Made by a program: the position numbers and the translations under genes. 64,000 bases of DNA from Eutreptiella sp. 'Long Island Sound 2002' (taxonomy: Eukaryota > Euglenozoa > Euglenophyceae > Eutreptiales > Eutreptiaceae): contig OZ038384.1 in the NCBI GenBank assembly GCA_964036045.1, forward strand, positions 38,370,238 to 38,434,237, in the 5' to 3' direction. Under the pieces are notes generated by a model. It ran no database searches. It was not told the DNA's origin and saw only the letters and a program-made list of their open reading frames with translations. Positions 33,701 to 45,700 of the stretch are shown one piece after another (the first letter of the stretch is position 1; each line of letters opens with the position of its first letter).

Positions 33701-36700
33701 AGAAAGCAAGTTTCATTGTAAAGTTAGTTGCTTTCAATGACTTGATGAGAACAAGGCCGCCGCGTGTGCAAATTCCCTCCGCGGAAGTTGCGGCGATTCC
33801 TATGATAGTAAGGACAAAGGAACTCTTCGTTTTTACCACAAAGGGTGAGGGGCGACTCGGACCCCCATGTTGCAGTCATGTGGTAGATGTTTTTGTTGTG
33901 CGCGGGGGGGGGGGGGGTTGCTGGTCTATCCTGTCGAGAGAAAGTAACTGCTTTTGGAGTCTTGTACTCCCGGACCAACTTCACACTCTCGCAAACATTT
34001 GCTTTCGCATTTTAGTGGATAACGTCATTCAAGGCATTGCTATTCGAATGGGCTTATAGATTGTGATTTTTCAGGAAGTCTTGGCGCAGTTGGTGAGCAA
34101 GGTCACTTGTACGGACGTGGACATTTTGGTTCCGGGTTTTGGGGCAGGGTGGGTACAACCTGCAGCAAGTGCCACTGTCAGAGTTTTGGTCCCTGAGGGG
34201 GCCATTGCTAGCCTGAAACGTTAGCTGGCGCCACTGAGCAAAATTGATGGGATTGGAAAAAGTTTCGGTTTGCGCATGGCAAATGAAGTGGGGCACCCTT
34301 CTAGCGCTTTGGTTAGTTTTCTCAATAGGATACTGTCTTTGCGGGGAACTGATGGGTCTGGTGAGCCGTATTCTGTGGGAATGCCGACCTTCGTGGGGGA
34401 TGGTGCCCTTTTTGATGCTACATGCCCCCACATTCTTTATGCGCCACATCAACTGAAAGTCATCCCCCGCCGTTTGTTGCATACACTTGTACAACCCATT
34501 GTTTTGTCGGCATGACATGTTGATCGTGTTGGTGTTGAGAACACCGTCCTAGCACTGCCCTTTGACGACGGTCTTCGTTGTTGCGCCGAACGCGGGCGGC
34601 TGGTGTGTTGCGTTGTGGGCACCGCGTCTCACTAGGCGGTCCAAGCAGTTGTTGGATGTTTTTTGTAGCCAACAAATAGTTGAGCTGCTGGCCGTGCAAT
34701 ATGCCGCAAATTTCATCCAGATTGTGCAATGGCCTGTTGCCTCCATTTTGGGGGACAATTGGTCAGTCATTCACATGTTTGCAAACGCTAAGGTAATGGT
34801 GGGGCTGAGGGTTCAAAATTTTTGCGCAAATTAGTGTACAATTGGACCCTTTGTGCATTGTCGCTTCTCCTCTTTTGGGTCCCCAGTGAATTCAATCGTG
34901 CCGACCCCTGGAGTTCTTTGTCTGACGACTGCGTTGCAGATGAAGCTGTGGCCGAAGCAGAAGGTGCAACAATCTATTATAGCTTGCGACATCTCAGGGA
35001 CAAGGGCGCCCAACATGTGTGGATTTTGGGCTTCCCCAGGGCAAAGCTAGGCAGTCCGGATGGCTGCCTGGGATGCAATAGACAGGGTTGAAGTTGCCCT
35101 ACATGATGATTAGCCCGAGGGCGTTCGTAGAGGGCATGCAGGGCGGGTGGGGGGGGGGGGGGGGGGCACAGCTGAGACGGCGCTGGCATGCTATTTTCTC
35201 GCTTCCACAGGCATTAAACCCCTCCAGGAATGGACAAACGTGTTGATGTGAGTGCATGCTTCTAGTTTTATGGCGGAGGATGATTGGACCCGTGGCTGAC
35301 AATGTTGCCAGCAAAATCAGAAGAATGACAGTCCCCAAGGGTTGGCATGGTGCCAAGTATTTCGGTGCCAAAAAAAAAATACGTGCTGTGCGTTTGAGCG
35401 ACGTGTGTCCGTGAGTTCCGGGTCCCCAACAGGGGTGCCGTGAGCGATGGCTATGGCATGGAGGGGGGGGGGGGGCGGCCAGGCCTGGTCCCCCAGCCCC
35501 CCCCCCCACCGGGTTTTGAGAGATAGTGGTGTCGGAGCCATGGCCCCAACGGCGCCGAAGTTTTTTTGTGCATGCTTCCCTTTCATCAAACCATCCATGT
35601 TTTGAGCGTCACGTTGGCAAGACGAGGCGCCAAACAAATGTCGTTTGTTGCGAAGTGAAGGTCACCACAATCATTGTGGACACACTTGCCCATCTGCAGC
35701 CCCTGCTTCACAACAGCCACTAGCAGCACAATTTAGGGCCAAAAACAGCCTCTCTCCAAAACCGCCCTAAAACCTGCTCAAAATGACCAAAGGAAGGGAA
35801 ATGGTGACTACGCTACACATGCAATTTGGCTTCCTTGTGTCAAAGAGCCCTCTAGGGCCCTCTAACTCACGATATGTCCGAGAAACGCCCCCAAGTGGCC
35901 CCCCTAAAGCCCCAAATTGTGGACATTAGCCGTCGTCGGCTTCAAACCAAGAACAGGCCATATCTTGGGCTATGTGGCTCAAAGCGCGATTTTGAGGGCA
36001 CCTAGTCCACCCGCAACCACCCATTTCTTGTGGTTTCCACCCCTTGAGAATTGCCCAAACGGACGCCTAGACCCCAATATGTGGGCCTAATGGGCTACAG
36101 CAAGCTGCAAGAAGAAGCCCAAAGAGGTGGTGCCAAAATGGGTCAACAACGTCCACTGGGTGAAAACAAAAAGTTTTTTTTCAAAAATAATCGTAGACCA
36201 CGTGGGATGCCGAAACAGGTGTTTTTTGCCCATTTTGAGTTCAAGACGTTACCCGGAAGAAGGTGCAGAAAACGAAGGGAGGGAACCCGGAAGCGGAGGT
36301 CCCTCCACAAATTTGTGGACTGGGCCTTCCCCCCAAGACAAGAGTTGCGCGAGGGGCTGCACTGGTCAATGTGAATTACCTCGGGGGTGGGGTCCAGGGA
36401 TGCTGCCTAGGCCACTACATCGTCCACTGCAAGTGCCCCGGACTGGTAGGTCGCCTCCTCCATCTGGTGATGGGCGACTGGTACTCGGCCGCCCGGATCG
36501 GTGTGCCGACGGCGTGCATGATAGGCACAACGGGGCGCCTTGTTCGATACGCCGGTTCCACTGTGCCGTCCACCATGGTTGCAACTTCGGCGTCCCCGGA
36601 CAAATTCTCAAACGGCGCCATGCGCTTCAAGCAGTCAAGATTCGCTACAGTGGCATGAACAAGCCCAAAATGGCGGTGCGCACCGGCTCGGGTATTCCAC

Positions 36701-39700
36701 CAATAACAACAGTCGATGTGCCACCACTTTCCCAAAGTGCACATGATACAGCATGAAGTCCGGAGTTGCTATGGTGCAACACAGCCCGATAGCGCAACTT
36801 ACGGGTACCTATTTGCCAAGAGTTGTGCATCCCGGGTCGAGGATATGCCCTGCACGCAAGGCACCACATCACCTCACGGTCGTACATCCGGCATGAACCC
36901 AATGCTTGCAGACCTTGCATGGCCGCATGACATCTCCAGGTGGAGGGTCACAATCACGGAATACACATTTAGCCCCGTGCTTGCAAAGTGCGCAAACGTG
37001 TTGATTGCACCCGGAGCACAAACTAATGTCCTCCGGCAGCTTCTCACCACAACACACAGAAGAAGAAGAAGGCAGCTCGTATGTAGGTGTAAAGAACCCT
37101 GACACCATGGGGGGCTGGGTCTGCGGATTGCTGTTGACTGATGGCACCTCATCCTCGGCATGCTCCGCATTCGGGTCCATGGAATGGAAAGACCAACCAT
37201 TTTTGGTGGTGCCCTGCGAAGCAGCACGGCTCATTTGGGTGGCCCAAAAGTCCGTCCCTGTCCTCCCAGTGGGCCACGGCCCCTGCCACAGTTGGAAACC
37301 AGCGCTAGTCGCCCTCCAACGCGGGGCGCAACCACACGCCCGGCATGGTGTAAAAACTAAAATGGAGAACAGAAGAGCGAAGAGATGGAAATGCGTCTGT
37401 GTCCCTACCGAAGCCCTATTAAGCAAAACCAACCCCTTGATGCCCTCTGTTGCACACTACGAACACCGGGCATCCGGCGATGCACGGCGTGTGGGGTCCA
37501 AACCAGCACCCACCTCATTCAGGGGGGAGGGGGGTAGAAAAAAAATTCTATTGCCTTTGGCAAGTCCACCTCGCAGAGAATCTACTCCAAGCAACGCACA
37601 CACAAAATTGGGAAAAAACGACATAAATACATCCATATGGTGAAAAACACATTAATACGGCCGAAAACATGCTTTACATACCTTAAGTGGTCATTTTAAG
37701 TGGTCACAATATCAAAAAAATAAGTTTCAAAAACTTCGATTTTTGAGCTGCCCATGGTGAAAACTGCACAAGCAGGTTGTGTACCAATCCCTTGGGAGCC
37801 CCCCCACACCCCCCCCCCCCCCGGCCCAATACCCAAATAGGGTGAAAAACATGTAAATACGGCCTAAAACATGCTTTACATACCTTGCATGGTCACTTTA
37901 AGTGGTCACGGTATCAGAAAAATAAGTTTCAAAAACTTAGATTTTTGAGCTGTGTGAATGGTGCACATTGTTGCACTAAGCTGTTCCTGCGCGCACATTG
38001 CCAAAACTGTTTTTCTCCCGTGGTTTTATCTGACTGCAAGAAATGCATAGTTAAACGCGCGTTTATCGCTGCACCGCACGCACATCTTTCGTCCCGACCC
38101 CCCTAACCGTAGCCCCATGTCCTACCAACCTTCATCGGCTTGCCAAAGTTTCGCCCGCCAAACAGGGTGCCCACTCCCATAAGGCCGTCGTTCCCCTTGT
38201 CGCGCTCCTTCTTGTTTGCAGCTAACTCCTTTTGTCTTCTCCCTAACGATTGATAGCGGCTCTCTACAACCATGCAAGGAACAAACCGTGGGTTGCGAGT
38301 CCCAAACCCCAACTCAAGAGGCCACGCCACAAAGCGTGGATTGCGAGTCCCCAACCCCAACTCAAGGGGCCACGCAACAAAACGTGGGAAAGAGAAACAA
38401 GAAAGAAAAACGCATACACACACATGATGAGAACCAATCTTTGTTGGCAAGCCATTGTGGCGTAGCGGTCATCAACCAGCATGCGAGAAGGCAATTGGGA
38501 CATGACATTGTGGGGTCCCGTGGGCTTGGGCAACCTGCAGAACGGCCAAAATGGACATCATTCGCCCTTGTCCTTCAATGCTGCTGGTTCGGTTTTCCGC
38601 CCCCGATAGGGTGTATTGCCTTATTTGGGGACCCTTTCTTGCCGATAAGAGGCCAGGGTGGGGCGCTGCACTGCAGCCGGAGCAGACCGGGGGTCTTTGT
38701 GCCCTTAAACACAAATACCACCCATATCGGCTAAAATATCCATGGTTACCTTGAAAAATCCCCTCCTTGCACCTTCCGAACCCAAACACGTGGGGCAGAC
38801 TTAAAGAAAATTTCAGGTTTTGGGGTCCGGAAAATTTTTCGCGTGAATTTTTTTTCATTACCCCCCCCCCCCTCCGGGGGTACCCCCCAGAAAAAAAATT
38901 GTACGCCAGTACCAAGAATCACCTCGTAGAGGTTGTTAGATCAAAGCCAGGCAGGCGTATATAGGGGGGGAAACGCCACATACCCCCCCATTTTGGCCTT
39001 TTTGGGCCTATTCGCGTACCCTACCCCAAGGGGTTGAATTGTTAGTTTAACCCCTTGTAAAATCATTATTTTGTCCAATAAACACATCCCCCAATGAGTT
39101 TTTGGTCCGGACCCCCCCAAACCCCCCCACTTGAAACCCTCTTTTTTGAGGTTTTGAGGGAGGGGGGTGGGGGGGGGGGTCAAAAATGTCCAAAAAATGA
39201 CCCCCCCTTTTTTGGGTCAAAAATCATGAATCTTTTGTTTTTTTTTTGATTTTGAGCCGAAAAAATGTTTCCGGGTCCCGACTCCTTAGGGTTTGTATGG
39301 GGCGGAGTGGGACGAGCGCTTGCGCACTTTATGCACTTTCCAGCCATTTGTGCTATGTTGGCGGTTTTGGCGACCTCGGGGACCCGGTGGTACCCACTCT
39401 GAGGGGTGTGAGTGGGGATGTTGTGACAGTATATGCCTACTAGGATATGGAAGGACATTTTTTGCAGTCTCTAGACCTGCCGAGGGCCGGTCCATGCCAG
39501 TGCCAAAGACGCGAAATGACTGTTTCCACCAATAATGGCCTAGTGAATGGGCCGGTACACAACCTGCTCATGCAGTTTTTCACCCTAGGCAGCTCAAAAA
39601 TCGAAGTTTTCGAAACTTGTTATTATGATATTGTGATCACACAATATGATCATCCAAACTATGTAAAGCATGTTTTAGGCCGTATTTACATGTTTTTCAC

Positions 39701-42700
39701 CCTATTTGGGTATTGGGCCGGGGGGGGGGGGGGTCTCCCAAAGGACCGCGTTTGCCCCTGAAAGAATTTGGCGCTGCATTTGGGCCAGAGTTTGCTCCGA
39801 ATGCAGGATCTTTACTTCGCAACAAACGACATTTGTATAGCAGCCCGTCTTGCTCATCCCCACTGAAAAGCACCTCGCAACAAGCAACATTTGTATAGCG
39901 CCTCGGCCTGCGATATTTGGCGCTCAAAGGCACTTGCGGCTTGATGAAAAAAAATTAACAAAAAAAGAGGGGGTGCCATTAGCGCCATGCAAAAAAGAAG
40001 CCAATTACTTTTATCTCGGTAGTAGTTCATGTGCCAATGTCATACAATGTGCCAAAGTGAAGGTGACATGCAATTTCAAGCAGCACACAGTAAGAAATAA
40101 TTCTGTTGCCTTTGGCAAGTCCACCTGGCACAGAATCTATCCCAAGCAACACACACACAAAAAAGGGAAAATACGAAGTAAATACGGCCTGAAACAGGCT
40201 TTACATACCTTGGATGGTCATAGTGTGTGATCACAATATCATAAAAACAAGTTTCGAAAACTTCGATTTTTGAGCTGCCCAGGGTGAAGAGCTGCATAAG
40301 CAGGTTGTGGGTGAAAAACTGCATAAGCAGGTTGTGTACCCATCCCTTGGGACCCCCCCCCCCCCCCCGGAGCTAATTCCCAAATAGGGTGAAAAACACG
40401 TAAATACGGCCTAAAATATGCTTTACATGGCTTGGATGGCCATTTTAAATGGTCACGGTATCAAAAAAAACAAGTTTCGAAAACTTCGATTTTTGAGCTG
40501 CCCAGGGGGAAAAACTGCATGAGCAGGTTGTGTACCAATCCCTTGGGAGCCCCCCCCCCCCCCCAACCTAATAACCGAATAGGGTGAAAAACATGTAAAT
40601 ACGGCCTAAAACATGCTTTGGATGGTCATAGTGTGTGATCACAATATCAAAAAAATAAGTTTCGAAAACTTCGATTTTTGAGCTGCCTAGGGTGAAAAAC
40701 AGCACGAGCAGGTTGCGGGCCAGCCCATTCACTAAGCCATTGTTGGTGGAAACAGTCATTTCGCGTCTTTGGCACGGGTTGTGACGGGCTCTCAGCAAGG
40801 CTACAAACTGCAAAAATACGTCCTTCCATATCCTAGTAGGCATATACTGTCACAACATCCCCACTCACACCCCTCAGAGTGGGTACCACCGGGTCCCCGA
40901 GGTCGCCAAAACCGCCAACATAGCACAAATGGCTGGAAAGTGCATAAAGTGCGCAAGCGCTCGTCCCACTCCGCCCCATACAAACCCTAAGGAGTCGGGA
41001 CCCGGAAACATTTTTTCGGCTCAAAATCGAAAAAAAAAACAAAAGATTCATGATTTTTGACCCAAAAAAGGGGGGGTCATTTTTTGGACATTTTTGACCC
41101 CCCCCCCACCCCCCTCCCTCAAAACCTCAAAAAAGAGGGTTTCAAGTGGGGGGGTTTGGGGGGGTCCGGACCAAAAACTCATTGGGGGATGTGTTTATTG
41201 GACAAAATAATGATTTTACAAGGGGTTAAACTAACAATTCAACCCCTTGGGGTAGGGTACGCGAATAGGCCCAAAAAGGCCAAAATGGGGGGGTATGTGG
41301 CGTTTCCCCCCCTATATACGCCTGCTTGGCTTTGATCTAACAACCTCTACGAGGTGATTCCTCTTGGCGAAAAAAAATTCCTACATGGGGTGCCAGCTTT
41401 TTTTCCGGGGGGTACCCCCGGAGGGGGGGGGGGGTACAAAAAATTCGCGCGAATTTTTTTCCACCCCCCCCCTGCACCTCATTGTTGGCTATTGCTTGCT
41501 GTTACTAGAATATGTCCTTGGAGTGCACAATGTGTGTAGGGTCCAATCCAGACCTGTGGTTACAGCCGTGCGTGTACGCTTGCGCACGGCTATTTTCTGT
41601 GGCTACGCACGGTTGCGCACGGCTGAATTTGAAGATGGCACACTTCATGAAAATGCAATTGAAAAGAAATGGTGTTGGTGGAATTTTGTTTAAGGGCACC
41701 GCGTGATTAACAAGAACCCCCCCCCCCCCCCCGTCAATTCTGGGCCAACTCATAAAATGCTGGCGCCCCATCGGGCCAAGCACCATTACGAGCATCCGAT
41801 GTGTCCACCAATAAGGGGCGATGTCCAAGGAAAATATGCATTACAGCCATGTCCTCCTCGGTCAAGAGCTTCAAAGACTGTATCCCAACCATAACGCCCA
41901 CAGCCTAATCCTTGAGGGACTTTGGGTCTGCTTCTTGGTCCATTTTGTGCAGCAACTTTTGTTGGCAAAGAGAGAGGGGACGACATATAACCCCCACCCC
42001 TCCGGTGTTGTACTGATGAACTCCATCATCGGACACAGCCGGCAGTTAAGGGGCTTTCCGGTCAATAAAAAATATAACGCACGGTTGCGCACGGCTGAAG
42101 TTCAATGTAGCACACGGTTGCGCACGGTTGAAGTGGAAGGTGGCACACGGCCGTAACCACGGATTTGGTCCAATCCATCACACACCACATGGCTAGCTAT
42201 TGCTTGCTGTTTTTTTTGTGGATATAGGTTGCGAAAGAAGAAAAGCGCAAGTTGTGTGCACCTTTTCATGGGGTGTAGGTCGCATAACAAAAAAGCGTAA
42301 ATTGCATGCACCCTTTATTTTGAGTAGGTTGCGTGCACTTTATTTTTTGGATGTAGGCCGTGGAAAAAAAAGGGTAAATCACGTACTTTTTTTGGCCTAG
42401 ATCACGTGCCCCGAGCATTTTCAGTTTGCTTTCAAGACGCAATTTACGGCAAAAAATAGTGCAAAAAAAACCAGAAACTTAGGCATGACACCTTAGTTTA
42501 GGGTTCAGTTGAGACCCGGCCCATCTGCCTTTTTGTGCAGGCACAACATCCCAGCCATTGCCATCTGGTAACATCCCAGCCATTGCCATCTGAAAACATC
42601 CCAGCCATTGCCATCTGTGCACGCAAGCACACACACAAAATACGCGACAAAACAGGCAGCAACAAAGGCCTAAGTGCACAAGTCTCGTCAGGTGCAGCGG

Positions 42701-45700
42701 TTCAACAAAGCCCTGTCAAAACGCAGCACTAGGCACCTTTCTGCACGAGGAAACAGATGAGGGCAGCAGCTCCAGCGTGTGCCCGCAGGTGACACACACA
42801 CGCAACCACATACCAGCACACACCACACACCTGCAGCAATCTCATTGAAGACATCTGCCAACAGTTGCGCCGATCTGGTAACCACCTTCCTATCCTCATT
42901 GCTCAGTTGGGTCTTCTTACCCCCCAAAGTATCACATCCCAGTACTGCCACTTGTGCACCATCCTGCAGGAATGCCACCACAAAGTGGAACAACACGAGC
43001 CTGCATCCATATGCCTGTCACATCCATGCGAACACACTTATCTAGGTTGGAGATACCCAAATGAATGTGCTTACAGACTTTCCAGATTGCTGGCCCAATG
43101 TGTACCTTACTTGGTATTACCCTTCATGGCATTTGGACAGGGTGTGATGAGAAAACGAGCTGCACTCATTGCGGCAAAGTTCAGGTTCCCACGTTAAATC
43201 ACCAACTGGTTAAATCACCAACTGCATTGCATATCCGAACAGCCTTGCTGATGCATCTACACCTCTTGCTTGCATGTGCATGCAAACTCTTCCTTTTCAA
43301 CGTAAAAGACACCCCCACTTCTCCCTGACGAACATGGCATGGGTTGATATTGCCAGCACCCCCATCACACCACAGTACACAACAACCAAATCTCATCCAT
43401 TGCGCTACACCATCTCCCATCACAACACAGTCTACAATATCCAAATCTCATCTATTGCGACAATCCATACCCCCCCCCCCCCGACAGCACTCAAAATTTC
43501 CCAGCACAGCACCCCCCTGCAACAATTCAAAAGATCCACACCTGTCCCTTGACACCAACAAAGAGACACTGGCCAGGTTTGCCCTTGTTGTCCTCCTTGA
43601 AGAATTTCACCTTTCCATTGTTCTCAGCATTGTCCTTCAAATCCTGGAATGCCAGTTGCATGTGCAATATTGTACAATGACCACTACATAATGGATGGAG
43701 GATGGTTGAGGGTAATTGAATACTACATGATGGCGATTTAGGGTGATCGACGGTGATGAAAATATCACATAATGGTGAATATGGATGCTTGCATGTAATT
43801 TGAATTCTTCATAATGGTGAATGAGGGGGATCAAGTCCTGTTGCCTGGGGCGCATTTCCGCTTCGTCTAGAGTCCGCGGGAAAGGGGGTTGGCATGATGC
43901 CATGGTTGGTTTTCCCAAAATTCATGCAAACACAAAACCACAAATTCTCATTGCAGTAGCAGAATCCAGTCAGGCCACTTTATTTTATATGCTCAACATG
44001 AACAGACATCAAAAAAAAAAACCAGTAAACATCGCACTCATATCATACCGAAACAAACGACGGGCCTTTGAACTGCAGTCTATGAATATTCCGTCTGGTG
44101 TACTTCCACCTCACTAAGGCCTGACATGTCGCGTTCTCAACTGCTTCTGGAGTATTTTCACCAACTCTGGACAGTGGATCAGCAGGTTGCATCTCAGAAG
44201 GTATGTACACTACATGGACAATGAGACCAGATCTGCGCAATTGATGGGCAATGCCCCTGAGGACCCTGTTTTGACGCCAAAGCCCAGCACGGGAACGCAA
44301 ATTAATGGTGTTCCAAACTGCCTGCATGTTGTCTTGGAGCATACATACCTGACCAAATCTCGCACGCGCTGCTGTACGAACCAAAATCCAGACTCCAAAA
44401 TCTGTGCAACCTGTTGGTTAACCACCCACCCAGGACACTCAAATGTCTACCCTAACCGACCATCAAATAACCCTACACGATATCTTAACCCCCATTGTGA
44501 CTGATACTCTGCAGCGTCGACTGACAGCCATTTCACAAACATCCAGCTGGGTGATAAGACCTTGGGGATTCGAAAAATGGATATAGCAAAAAACGTGGCA
44601 GTCACCATGGACCTCCACATATTATACGCCACATGGACATAGCTGGCTCTTACGAACGCCAACAAATTGTATATGCCAGCCAGGAATGGCAGGTGTCCCC
44701 TACCAGGGGCCGAACACCAGCAAATAAGCCCCAGAACTCTCTGGATCAATTTCACAGGCACAAACTTACAGTACAGTTGCAAAAGGGCAGCAAACAACCT
44801 AGTCTGAAGCACATGGGAATTGCTGATGCTGAGCTCATCCAAATTCACAAGCTTACCTAACCACTCCGACGCCTTCACAGGTTCTAAAACACTCTTCTGT
44901 GAAATAACAAATCCTTCAATTCGCAAATACTCAGCTAACAGGGGTCCACAAACAGTCAGACGACAGATCATCCAAATAGTGGTCAAAATCCACATCATCC
45001 CATGAAACATACCCAGCAAGCAACGGCATTTTTCTCAGCACTCTTTGTAAAATCACCTCCACCGTTTCCTGGCAGATTGGAGGGGAAAATCTCCACCCAA
45101 AAGGTAACGAGCGCAAATCGGACACGCCCTTTGTACCCCACACCCTAAAACTGCCCCGGGCGTTTTGAGGTAACTTCAGAGAAGGATAGCAATTAGTTAG
45201 GTCCAATTTAATCAAGCCTCGAACTAGGACCGAGCTGGGTCCTAGTCTTGCGTAACGCATTGGAAATCACCGTTGAAGAAAGACCGCTTGCTTTAGAGAT
45301 CTGCCTCCATGGTTACGGCGATTGTCCTAAAACACGGCTGGAAAACGGCTCATTTTCACCTCAAAATGGACCACCGTGTGGCACCACGGAGTGGTACACG
45401 CCTTATTGAACACCCATTTGCCATCCTTTGATAGCCCAATTGCCATGAAAGAACAACGGCCCTCATCAGAAACACCTGCTTGGCGCAGCGGCGATCCACC
45501 TGAACTTTCAGGACAATCGTCCTGAAAACAGCCGAAAACAGCCCAAAAACGGCCTTTTTTGGACACTAAATCGGCCGTAGAACGGGCTAGACGGCTCAAA
45601 ATGCAACGGAACTTGTTTGTGGTGATGCGCCTTTGCTCCCCGGTCGTTTTGAGCTACTTGCATGCCGGTTTTGAGCCACGGTGTGGTCACAAGGACTTTT

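Noticed and set aside
38447-38500. tRNA gene suggested by tggcgtagcgg
   Set aside because: No B box or pairing stems follow at the right distance.
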